From Heterocephalus glaber (taxonomy: Eukaryota; Chordata; Mammalia; Rodentia; Bathyergidae): a stretch of DNA of 64,000 bases. Position numbers and translations under genes: made by a program. Of this stretch, positions 9,648-19,764 are shown piece after piece. The stretch's first letter is position 1; each line of letters begins with the position of its first letter. Location: assembly GCF_000247695.1 (NCBI RefSeq), contig NW_004624778.1:11939413-12003412 (forward strand), read 5' to 3'. The notes beneath the pieces were generated by a model, which was given only the letters and a program-made list of their open reading frames with translations, was not told where the DNA came from and did no database searches.

Positions 9648-11155
9648 ACCTGCTTTCACTAGTTACTATGTAAGTTTGCTCTGATTTTTGTGCTCAGTGT
9701 GATGTTCTGCCTCTCTCAGGAGAGGAGACATCCAGCTCCTGAGAAAAACTGCTCCAAGCCCCCGGAGGCTCTTCCACAACTTGGCTCAGAGATACGCACT
9801 GAATTTGTAATAGAAACCCAGCACCCATTAGGATTAGAAAGCAAGCATGTGGCAGGAGGTGACCCATGCTGCATTTGGAGGAAGACTGTGAAGCCCCTGA
9901 GAGTGTACATGTGTGGTGTAATGGCCCCATGGATGTTGCATGTATCTCTGGAGAGGTAGTCTGGGGCTTTCACCCCTCTTACAGAGGGGTTCATTTCCTG
10001 AAGATGTAAAAAGAGGAGGCTCACACTTAGTACCAACAACTCAGCTTCTGCAGCCCAAGGAACAACTAATGAGCTCTGCCAAGCTGTAGTCTACTTTCTA
10101 GACATTCTCACGGAGCCTCTTAGTATTTTGTCCCTAGTTGAAGAGGCACTGTTTCATTTCCACCCTGTTGAACAGGAAATGTCAGAGCTAGGAGCAGTCT
10201 TGGAGATCATCTCATGTAAAACTCCCATGCCCACCCAACTCCTAACTTAAAGGGAAACCAAGACCCAGGGATACAGGTTGGTTTCCCAAGATTATCCAGA
10301 CCTTAGTTCCCTCCTGGCTGTCAGCTTTGTGATAGTCATCCCTTGCTTGGCTTAAGAACCTGACACTGGGAAAGCAGGGCAAAAGCTGAGCAGTAGGACA
10401 TTTGTTCCCATGTTGTCACCAGTGGGAGGCAATATTGGAGGCACAGGCAGGCACACAATTAAAATGAGCACAGATAGGTAGAAGTTAATGAGCAAAAGCC
10501 TCCTTTGAAAATGCCTGACAGTACTTCTGCCACGGCAGCTTTCATTACTCCTAAGAAATACAAATAGGTGGCAATGAATGTTAGGAACACTAGAGAGATT
10601 TTATTACCTTGGAAGACAGGCCATTAAACACCACCATTTCCCAGGGATGCTTCCATTCCACACCCATTCTTTTCCTGAGCCCTTCATTCACACCCCTAGA
10701 TTCACCTACCAACTGCTCACTGGATCCACAAATGTTGACTGAGGACCTACTGAGTTCTGAGAACACAGGGGTAAAGAGACATGATATGCACAAGGTCTGA
10801 ACTCTAAAGAAGCCAATACCATTCACCCATTCAGCTCAGGCCCACCTGAGCCCTGTATCTGACAGTCTGCTGGACACATCAACAAGCCCTCCATTACCTC
10901 GCATGTCTCCCAGGCCTGCTCTCCTCCTTTACTGCCATCACCACTCATCCCTCCTCCAAAGGCCTTGTGCTCACCTGCTTACAGCCTGAAAAGAATTCTG
11001 GAGCGAGAAGAACACTCCCACTCAGAAGCTGGACGAGTCTCTGCCTGGCTCCCTGCTTCCAAGCTTGAAGCCCTTCAATTCATTCATCACACACTACCAG
11101 AGTGAAAAACTGAAATCCCATGTCAGACCGCAACATCTTCCTGATTAACATCTTT
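9648..11155. other. mostly unique non-coding DNA with a MIR-like patch
   Basis: Open frames to 107 codons near 9.69-10.04 kb overlap on both strands without recognisable protein content. A MIR-like antisense patch lies at about 10,165-10,300, with 'gcagtcttggagatcatctc' and then 'gggaaaccaagacccaggg'. Nothing else is identifiable. Confidence 0.45.
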
Positions 11156-11159
11156 TCTG

Positions 11160-11430
11160 GCAGTGCCAGTCAGTGCTCTCCAAATATGCAGGTGCCTTTG
11201 GGCATTTCCCATCCTCCTCTGTAGTTAGGCTGGGAGCATGTGACTTGCTCTGACCAATAGACATGAATGGAACTGTACTGCTTCCAGGATAAGGGAGTTA
11301 AGAGCTGGTGTGCCTGCTCCATCTTTCTCTTCTCTCCTACTGTGACTGTGGAGATCTCATCAGACAGGGGTAAAACGAAGCCCTTATTGGGGTTAAGCCA
11401 CTATGACATTAGGAGTTGCTTATGGAAGAG
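11160..11430 (+). repeat. old interspersed repeat (LINE or LTR class), same family as 17.95-18.29 kb
   Basis: Blocks 'ctgggagcatgtgacttgct', 'ctgaccaatagacatgaatg' and 'ggttaagccactatgacatt' appear here. The corresponding antisense blocks appear at 17.95-18.29 kb ('ctcttaagcttctgatcaa', 'gctaatcacatagccacaa'). They are two diverged copies of one family that I cannot name with certainty. Confidence 0.5.
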
Positions 11431-13300
11431 CAAGCACTGGTTGACTAATAAAATTCCTCAGAATATAACAAACTTCAAACTCCTCAGCATGGCCATGTGC
11501 AAAGCCTTGTGGCCTAGCTTATTCTCCCTCTCTCGACATTTCCTGGCCCAGTACCTTGGCCCTCCCCTAAAAATACCCTACAAATAACCATGATTTACCT
11601 ATATCTGTGGCCATACCACTCCTAGCTGAAAGGTCCTCTTACCTGGGACACCCTTGCCTCTCCCTACACCTGTCTTCTCCACTTGCTCAGTAAACTTCTG
11701 CTTATTGTTAAATACCCAGTTCAAGTGTCCCCAACCCAATATTTCCTGGACTAGTTAGGGCTCTTGCTCCTGATCAGAGGTACCTCGTCCACAACTCCAG
11801 GAGAGCCCTTCCTCTTATTGTGCCCTAGCTCTTTAGTTTTACTTTTCAGTGTTGCCACTGGACTATAAACTCCCCACAGCAAGGACATATTGCCACTCCA
11901 GGGCCCACCTCTGATTCCTAAGAGACTGTCAGGAGATATTTAATGACCACACAAATAGAGCCCACTCTACACTCTTTCTGGGGCAGGCCACCTCTCCTTG
12001 AGAGATATAGCCAGGTTGTAGGGACTCTTCATAAAGGAGACCTGAGGGAAGAAACTAAACAACTCATCATCACATAGGGCTCTGGAAAGAGCTCCATCTT
12101 GGAATCCAGACCACCTCTGGTGGGCTTTGTCCTCACTGGCTGCACAGTCTGAGTGATGCAGTCCCTATCCCATCATCTCTGGGGTCACTCTGAGCATTGC
12201 CAAGGTTCCCTACCATCCTCCCTGCTCTTTTTTTGGTCCTACTCTTTTCCAGAGGTCTCCACTCATAGTTCTTGTTCCTTTTGCATAGAACCCTACCTAT
12301 TTAGCCAACATCTGATATGGTGCTCTCCAACCAAGAATTTTCCTTCCTTGGCATTCTTCCTTAATATGGGATCACTAAGCCCTACTGGAAAGGAAATTTT
12401 TACTGGGGGAATTTTAGGCACATACCAGGCAGTGGGTAGACATCTGGCTGGTGGTGAGGGCCTCTTGGGAGACACACACATCCTGTACCCTGCCACCACT
12501 ATTCACCACACAGCAGAGGCAAGAGCTGTTAGGACAGCTAGACCTCAGCATGCAGGACAGAGGGCACTGACCTGAGAAAGAGTTAATACTGGTGGAATAT
12601 CTGAGGGTGGGACTCGAGCTCCTCATTCCTCATTCCATGGTTTCTTTTATCTGGTATTTCTGGGCAAGACTATGAGCAGCCCAACTGGAAAGTTACAGGC
12701 CGGAGTTGCCAATCTCTGCCAAAAATGCAACAAAACAAGTGGGAAGGAAGCTAGATAGAGACTTGAGCCTCTTTAATTTCCTCTTCTGCTTTGCTCTCTG
12801 TGCACTCCTTTGCCCACCCGACTTGTCTTTTTTTGCCCTTGGGCTCTAACTCCAAAAGAGCACCCTTCCCATCCTAGGCACACGGAACCCACCAGCAGGC
12901 TCTGCAGACCCATGTGTGAGCTTTATTTGGTAAAGCTCCAGCCCTGACTTACAGCAAGCACTCCTGGAAGCCTAGGATCACCCAAGAAACCAGTTCCCAG
13001 ATGGGAAATACAAGAGGAAGAAAGAGTGAGGGCTGAGGGGTGAAGGAGCTCTCCCTCTCTCCCTCTAGGCCAGAGACAGGACTCAACTAGAAGTAAAACT
13101 GGGAAGGTGATGGGTGGAATAGAACTTTCAAGTTCCCTGCCAGACACCAAGAGAAGGATATCCCCAGAATGCCCCATGATCCCTAGGGGTGGCCCACCTT
13201 TGCACAGCAACTTCTGGATGTCAGTTTCCATAGCTGTGTGTGTACAGTACACACACACAACAAATGTACATAAGTGTAGAACAGAAAAAAGAGATCAGGA
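11431..13300. other. mostly unique non-coding DNA
   Basis: A 140-codon plus frame (12,153-12,575) and a 111-codon minus frame (12,923-13,258) have low-complexity, unfamiliar translations. No exon with flanking splice sites stands out and no repeat family is clear. Confidence 0.45.
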
Positions 13301-13304
13301 TTAA

Positions 13305-13450
13305 AATAGTGTCTCCATCCTGGTAAATTACTGAACCACACTGAGCCTCAGCTTCTTTTTCTGAAAATTGGGGGACAATGTGCAGGACTGTGGTGACAAG
13401 CAAATAAGGCAACACTCCCACTCTGAGGCTTGCGTGCAGAAGGCCCTCCA
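13305..13450 (+). repeat. MIR SINE
   Basis: Shows 'aaattactgaaccacactga', 'gcctcagcttctttttctg' and 'aaaattgggggacaatg', matching the MIR sequence order for 'lost counts' through 'cctcagtttcctcatctgt'. Confidence 0.65.
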
Positions 13451-13495
13451 GGAGTATAAATTCCTTCCTGGATCCTGGCAACCACTTGTAATTTG

Positions 13496-13538
13496 TTTAT
13501 TTATTTTTTGGTACCGGAGATCGAACTCGGGTCCTTGC
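13496..13538 (-). mobile_element. young tRNA-like SINE, strongly 5'-truncated
   Basis: Read on the minus strand it is GACCCGAGTTCGATC, then GGTACC and an A/T tail of (AAAT)n type; only about 25 bp of body remains. It is flanked by near-perfect duplications, AACCACTTGTAATTTG at 13,480-13,495 and AACCACTTATAATTTG at 13,540-13,555, proving retrotransposition. Confidence 0.88.
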
Positions 13539-13564
13539 AAACCACTTATAATTTGAAATTGACA

Positions 13565-13668
13565 GACTAGGAACCAGACTTGGCTTCTGGTCCAGTTCTG
13601 CCATCAACTAGCTTTGTGACCTCAGGCACTTTCTGTACCCTCTGCATCTTTCTGTTTCCTAGTATTTA
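13565..13668 (+). repeat. MIR SINE fragment
   Basis: Contains 'gaaccagacttggcttct', 'ccatcaactagctttgtgac' and 'ctcaggcactttctg', the central MIR order. Confidence 0.7.
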
Positions 13669-13671
13669 GAA

Positions 13672-13835
13672 GCAGCATTGCTCAAACTGCAGTAAGTATT
13701 AGGACCACCTGAGCAGCTGTAGCCCACAGACAGTTAGGCCCACCCGCAGAGTTCCTGAGTCAGCGGGCCAAGGGTGGGTCTGGAGAAGCATTCCTAACGA
13801 GTCCCCAGGGAATGCTGCACTATGGGCATCAGGAT
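13672..13835 (+). mobile_element. MER5-like hAT-Charlie element
   Basis: Blocks 'attgctcaaactgcagtaag', 'aggaccacctgagcagc', 'cacccgcagagttcctgagt' and 'aagggtgggtctgga' follow the MER5A layout of a short non-autonomous hAT-Charlie transposon. The right terminal repeat is eroded. Confidence 0.65.
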
Positions 13836-14875
13836 CCTTGGGCAGTGGCAGCACTCTAAGAATCTTCCTATCTCTAATATTTTAAACTGATCCACATGAA
13901 ATTGTTAATAACTGATATTTTCTTATGTTACTTGCATTTTAAACAGAATAATATCTCAATCCAAAGCAATTATCTAATAGGACTAAGGTGGGTACAAAAG
14001 AGCCCTGGAATCCACATAAGGAAAGACAACTGGGAGGGAAGGGCTTTCCAGGCCTCATCAATCACCTAGCTTTAGTAGGTGCTACCTAAAAGGCAGACTT
14101 TCAAAAAACTCTAGCTTCTCATGTGACTCAGGAGCACTTGGTTAATTACTGTTTGGGGTGCTGATGTCTGAGTCCAGGGAAGGACCTTGGTTGCCTGAAA
14201 TCAGCCCAAGGCCAGGCCTCATTGCTGGAATCAGGGCTGTCACTCAGCCAGTGACAATCCAGGTCCTTTCATTCCTGTCAGGGCCCTGGAGAACAGCCCT
14301 CTGCCCCAGGTGGGCTGCAGAACCCAAGACCTGCACCCTCGAGGCAGTCACTCTGCAGTACCACTGCAGCTTGGGGTGTACAGTCCCTCAGCTTCATCCC
14401 CTGCTTTTGTGTTACAGTGAGACCTGTCCAGCCATGTGGCCAGGCTGTGTAAATGCTGCTGTCGTTCTGCTAATGCTCTGGGCCTCGCCTCAGGGAAGAG
14501 AGCTGGCCTGCGTGTCAATTACAAAATAATGACACCATCCTCACTGCCTCTCACCACTCCAACCCACACAATGCCTTTGCTGCACAGAAACACGAAGACG
14601 GCAGACATCATTATACAGTGACATCTCCCATCCCCACCATGGTCACCATATTCCTAATTGCTAACTCAAATATGTGGACAAAGTCTTTAGGGAAAAGGTT
14701 GAGACAGAGAAAAAGAATTTTAGAAAGAATCTTTGGACTGAAACAGAACTGAGAACAAGCCCTCAGGGACCCAGCCTGGGTCTCCATCTGGCCCTGTAGG
14801 CAGGCCACAGGTCATGGGGGAGGAGCTGCCTCAGGCAAGCTTGCTCCTCCAGAGCATCCCCCAAAGCCCCTGACT
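13836..14875. other. mostly unique non-coding DNA
   Basis: A 123-codon plus frame at 14,158-14,529 is not recognisable and lacks convincing flanking splice sites. No repeat is identified. Confidence 0.45.
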
Positions 14876-14879
14876 TTGC

Positions 14880-15170
14880 TGTTCACTCATACAACAGACA
14901 TTTATTAAGAGTCTGTTCAAGTCTGGGCATTGGGTCAGGTGCTAAGGCTCTGAAGATGAAAAAGAGATTGGCCCCCAAAAGCTCCTGGTCTAAGAAAAGG
15001 AGACAGATGTACAAATTATCAATAACTACAGTGAGGGAAATGAGTGCAAAGTCTACATGAGCTCAGAACAGATTGTTAACTCTGCTTGGGTGCAGGAGAA
15101 AGCATCACAAAGGAGGAGCCATTTGAACTTGTCCTTAAGTACAGATAGGAGAAAATATGTCTGGATAGGA
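14880..15170. repeat. L2-like LINE fragment
   Basis: Contains 'cactcatacaacagacattt', 'attaagagtctgttcaag', 'tgggcattgggtcaggtgct' and 'ctcctggtctaagaaaagg', the family order of old mammalian L2-type sequence (end-of-body plus 'body weight' blocks). Divergence is high. Confidence 0.5.
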
Positions 15171-15955
15171 GTCATCAAAATCCTTAACAACTGCTAAGGT
15201 CCAAATCTGGCCCAATCAGAATAAATACTGGTTAAATATGGCTAGTCAGGCATATGTATCTACTTTTACCTCCTCCTCAATCCTTACTAGAACAATAATT
15301 GTTTAAAAAATTAATCATAAATACACATAAATGAGAATAGCTGGAGAGGAGACCAAGGCAACACAATTTTGGAAGCTAGAAATCAAATCAGATGGGCGAT
15401 TGGTAAATGGGTCAGGAATCCCAAAAAGCTGAATTCTAAGCTAGCAGTGGGAGAAGCTGAGAACCAATCCAATTTATACTTTGAAACCCTCTTTAAGGGT
15501 CATAAATTGGTGATACCAATTCCTCTTGCAAGCAAATGTGAAGAAAAGAGAGGTAAAGTAAGGCAAGTTGGTTCGCAGTTGGTTCTTTCCGTGACCAGTG
15601 ATGGTCCCTTGCCCACCCCACAGGAGATAAATGTGTATTATTTGAAAAGGATAAAGGCTTTTTAGACTAAGAAACACAGGCAGAGTTGAAGACAGACCTA
15701 CCATGCTGAAAAATGGAGAATTAAAGAACATTCATTTGTATTCTGACCATTGAGGCTCCAATCCTCACCCCCCTGGACTTTCAGAGTACCAGCTCTCATG
15801 ATGTGACCCTCTAGGCAAGAGATGGATGAACCTTCTCTGAGGACCCGCAACCCAACTAAAAAGACAGACTCAGTGATACTAACATCGGAGATTCCAAGCA
15901 GATCATCCTCCAATGAAGCCCATCATCACCAATCCAGTCTGCACTCAGAGGTTCT
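15171..15955. other. mostly unique non-coding DNA
   Basis: A 98-codon plus frame (15,369-15,665) and an 85-codon minus frame overlap each other. Neither is recognisable. A-rich content increases towards the L1 that follows. Confidence 0.4.
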
Positions 15956-15959
15956 TAAC

Positions 15960-16600
15960 TGTGTGCTAATACACAAGAATAACCAAACAAATGAAGAAAA
16001 TTGAAAAAATTGAAAAAATTGATACCAAACAAACAACCTGGAAGAAACAGAGATTGAACAGGAAAAAGAAAACATGAAAGAAATATATCATTAATTTCTT
16101 CAGAGACAATATGCAATCATAAAACAAGAAAAGATCCAATAAGGAATATACAGAGCATAAAAAGAATTATTGTATATTAAAAATATGATAATAAATGAAG
16201 CCTCCAATAGTGGGCTGGAAGGTAAAGTTAAGGAAATCTTCCCAAAAGTAAAGTAAAAAGACAAAGAGATGGAAAAGAGGAGAGAAAAGTCAACCAAACT
16301 AAAAAACTAGTTTAGAAGTTCTACTATTCAGTGAGTCTTAGAAAGAGGGGACAGAATAAGTAAACAAACAAATAAATAAATAAATAAGAAGGCAACCATC
16401 TACAAAATCAGGAAAATTTCCTCGAACTGAAGGGCTACAGTTTACAGATTAAAAATATCTGCCAAGTGGGACCTTAGATCAAAATATAAGTACAACCGAT
16501 AAAAATAAATCCACTATGAGGCAAAGCACATCAATATGACATTTCAGAATAGTAGAGTTAAAAACAAAAACAAACCACCTTCATGAATGGAAAACTCATC
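15960..16600 (+). mobile_element. old L1 fragment, 5' UTR/ORF1 region
   Basis: The A-rich plus strand carries 'agaaacagagattgaacagg', 'catgaaagaaatatatcatt', 'aggaaaatttcctcgaactg' and 'aagggctacagtttacagat', then 'gcaaagcacatcaatatgac' and 'atttcagaatagtag'. This is the order of a mammalian L1 ORF1 coiled-coil/RNA-binding region. Stops break all frames. It joins ORF2 C-terminal sequence at about 16.6 kb. Confidence 0.65.
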
Positions 16601-16618
16601 ATTAAGATGCCAATTCTT

Positions 16619-16698
16619 GGGCTGGAGATTTAGCTCAGTGGTTCCAGCACTGCCACGCAAGTGCAAGGTACCGAATTCAATCCCCAGTACCAAAAAAA
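16619..16698 (+). mobile_element. young tRNA-like SINE inserted in L1
   Basis: Body 'gctggagatttagctcagtg' (A-box) through 'accgaattcaatcccc' (mutated B-box), then AGTACC and an A tail. A perfect 15-bp duplication starting AAGATGCCAATT lies at 16,604-16,618 and 16,699-16,713. The host is L1 ORF2-like DNA, so the SINE postdates it. Confidence 0.92.
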
Positions 16699-16699
16699 A

Positions 16700-17930
16700 A
16701 GATGCCAATTCTTTCCAACTTTATAGATTCAACACAATTTCATCAAAATCCCAGAAATATTTTTGACATTTTTCTAGATACTGTCAAACTAATTCTGAAA
16801 TTCATATGGAAAAGCAAAAGATCAATGAAATACAGTACTGAAGAATAACAAAGTTAAAGAACTCATACTAATTTCCAGATTTCTTATAAAGCTATATTAA
16901 CCAAGACAAGAGTTGGTATTAGCAAAAGAATAGACATACAGTTCCACAGAGCATAATAGCCCAGAAACAGGTCCACATGTACCTTACTCAACAAACAGAA
17001 TTGGATCAAGCACTTAAATTTAAAAGAAAAACATAAAACTTCTTGATGAAAACAATGTAGAAATATCTCTGTGAACTCAGGTTTAGTAATGAATTTTTAA
17101 ATACAACACCAATAATAAACGCATTGAAAAAGCACAGATATCTGAGAGAAAAATAAGGTTGATTTATTAAAGTTTAAAACTTCTGATACATGATGACACT
17201 ATTAAAAGAATGAAAAGACAAGTCCCAAACTGGGAGAATATATTTTCAAAACAAATATCTGGGAAGGACAAAATATGCAAACAACTCTTAAAACCCAACA
17301 ATAAGAGAAGAAATAGCCCACTTAGGAAATGAGCAAATATCTAAACTGATATCTCAACAAAAAGATGGCAAAAAAAGTATGAAAAGATGCTTAACATTAT
17401 TTATATCAGGAAAATGCAAATTTAAACAACAATAAAATACTACTGCACACATATTAGAATAATTAAAACTCAAAACTGACAATACCAACTACTGTCAAGG
17501 ATATGGAGCAATGAGAATCCTTCATTGCTCGGCAGAGTACAAAATAGAACCTTTTTTAAAAAACAAAATGAAGTGCAGTCTCATCATACAATCAAACAAT
17601 CATACTTCTAGGTATATACGCAAATGCCATGAAAACATATGCCCACATGAAATTTTGTATATAAATGCTTATAGCAGCTTTAGTCATAACCTGGAAATAA
17701 CCAAGATATCCTTCAACAGGTGAATGGAAAAACGAACTGTAATACATCCATAAAAATGGGATATTATTCAGTGACAAAAAGCAATGACTTACCAAGCTAT
17801 AAAAAGATATGGATCAATTCTAAATGTATATTACAAAATGAAAGATGTCAATTTCAGAGTATACATACTCATAATAAGGTAAACACTCAATATTATCCCA
17901 CTAAAATTATGATATAAGTATGTTGGGAGA
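16700..17930 (+). mobile_element. old L1 fragment, ORF2 C-terminal region and 3' UTR
   Basis: ORF2 blocks run in order: 'ttcaacacaatttcatcaaa', 'aattctgaaattcatatgga', 'aaccaagacaagagttggta', 'gaaaagatgcttaacattat', 'agaatccttcattgctcgg', 'tataaatgcttatagcagct' and 'gggatattattcagtgac'. Together with 15.96-16.60 kb this is a single L1 that lacks the endonuclease and reverse-transcriptase core. Confidence 0.8.
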
Positions 17931-17944
17931 GTTATGGGGGTAAT

Positions 17945-18295
17945 GTGTCAGCTTTTGCTGGGTTATGTTCCAGTAACAAACAAAATCTCAGTGGTTTACA
18001 AGAATAAAAGTTGCTTGTCACTCATGTAACACTGAAGCATATCTGTGGGCCAGTGGTGGCTTCAGTGCATGTCTTATTCACTCTAGGATCTAGGCTAAAG
18101 GATCAATCTCTTTGGGGCATCACCAATTTGGGGGCAGAGGAAAAGAATAATTCAACCAGATCACACAATGGCTCTTAAGCTTCTGATCAAAAGTGGCATA
18201 CATCATTCCTACTCACACTCCACTGATCAAGCTAATCACATAGCCACAAGTAATGTCAATTGTATTACTCGTCCCATAGGAATGCAAGTCCCATG
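17945..18295 (-). repeat. old interspersed repeat, antisense copy of the 11.2-kb family
   Basis: Blocks 'aaatctcagtggtttacaag', 'tggctcttaagcttctgatc' and 'tcacatagccacaagtaatg' are the antisense of the family seen at 11.16-11.43 kb. Class is uncertain (L1 3' UTR or LTR). Confidence 0.5.
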
Positions 18296-18299
18296 CCAA

Positions 18300-19490
18300 T
18301 GGAAATAGGTATATTATGCATTTATAAGGAGGCAATGGGAACAATAACATACCTGATGAACATATATGTGTGCTGTACTGTAAGGTGAAGAGTAGGTGCA
18401 AGAACTAAATTTCCACTTTCCACTAGGAGGAAACCAACAGATAAAGCCTGAAAGAAAACTAACAGATAAAGCCTGAAACTGAACAATCAAGAGGTAGCCA
18501 TTTATGTACATTATTTAGAAATGTGGACATAAGTATAAAAATTCAGGAGAAAGAATAGAAAGTAGTTATTTCTGAAGCAGAAAATGCAGGGGTGGGGGGG
18601 CAGGGGGCTATTTTTGTAATAAGCTTGTAATACTATTTGCTAAAAATTACTAAAACATGACAAATAACAACAATGAGACCAAAGAGCTCTTATCGTCTAA
18701 CTCAACTCTGCCATGGTTACTTTTCACTCTGTTTTTGATAGTAAAAGAGTATATAAATCTCTTTAAAACAAAGAAAGTGGAATAGTTGACAGCTACTATT
18801 ATAATAACGCCCCTTCAAAACCCACTACCTGGTGTCACACATCTCACTGACGACACTCCTTCCTACATAAGAGAAACCTAAATATTCTTTACTTTTTTTA
18901 GGCAATTCTGTATAATCCAAGCCACAAAAGAAGAATGAATAATGCAGAAACCCGTAATAATATAACTCAAAATCACACGACTGATTGCCGATGCGTCAAT
19001 GTCAGCACTGCACAGGATACTCGCTATGCAAAGCTCCAGCGAACATTTAGTCTTTGCCTAGGCATAGAGTGGGTTAAGAGAAAGTATACTTGAAGCTCAG
19101 GATAGCACAGTTTGGAAGTAAAAATTTACCAACAGTGATAAAACAGAAGCAGTGGACCAAGAGCTAACCTTTTTTTCTCCCTCTATCCTGCACCTTGGAT
19201 GATGTGAAAGTAGGAAGCAGATAAACATTTCAATCACTGTCTAGTTGGAACTGCAAGTCAGTCCACTACTTTCTTCTTACCTTAGCCAGCCACATGTGAA
19301 CTTTCATTGACAGGCATTCCACTACAACTGATTTCCACAACCTGACTGTAGATAATAGCAACTTAGTCTCCAGAGACCGGGAATCAAATTATCAGCCTGC
19401 CAAGCCTACACACACCAGGCTACCCGCCCAGATCAATACAGAATTCTCCTTGCTCATAACCCCTTACAGGGTCCCCCCAAACAAAATTCT
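18300..19490. other. AT-rich non-coding DNA
   Basis: Small A-rich patches around 18.52-18.66 kb resemble L1 3' UTR debris. A near-duplicate 'ataaagcctgaaa' motif occurs twice at about 18.44 and 18.46 kb. No gene feature is evident. Confidence 0.4.
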
Positions 19491-19496
19491 TGTAGA

Positions 19497-19589
19497 GGAC
19501 CAGGGATGTAGCTCAGTGGTGCCACCACCTGCCTTGCAAGCACAAGGTCCTGAGTCTGATCCCCGGTACAAAAGAAAAAAAAAAAAAAT
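19497..19589 (+). mobile_element. young tRNA-like SINE
   Basis: Body 'gaccagggatgtagctcag' to 'cctgagtctgatccccgg' and TACA, then an A tail of about 14 broken by a G. B-box has two changes from consensus. A target-site duplication is not clear. Confidence 0.88.
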
Positions 19590-19657
19590 ATCTTCTCCCT
19601 GCCTATTACCTCCCCAGGCATGTTCTCTGTCTCCCAGTTCCTTGCAAGGCCATATAT

Positions 19658-19764
19658 AGAGATGGAGACGGAGACAGGGATGATGGGGACAGGGACAGGG
19701 ATGGAGACAGAGATGGAGACGGAGAGGGAGATGGAGAGGGAGATGGAGAGAGATGGAGATATAT
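19658..19764 (+). repeat. purine-rich hexamer minisatellite (GATGGAGACAGG-like)
   Basis: About 105 bp of GATGGAGA, GACGGAGA and GACAGG hexamers with point variants; the plus strand is almost purely G, A and T-punctuated. Because the unit length is a multiple of three, all three minus frames read through it as Ser-Pro-, Leu/His- or Val-rich strings. This is repeat arithmetic, not coding. Confidence 0.9.
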
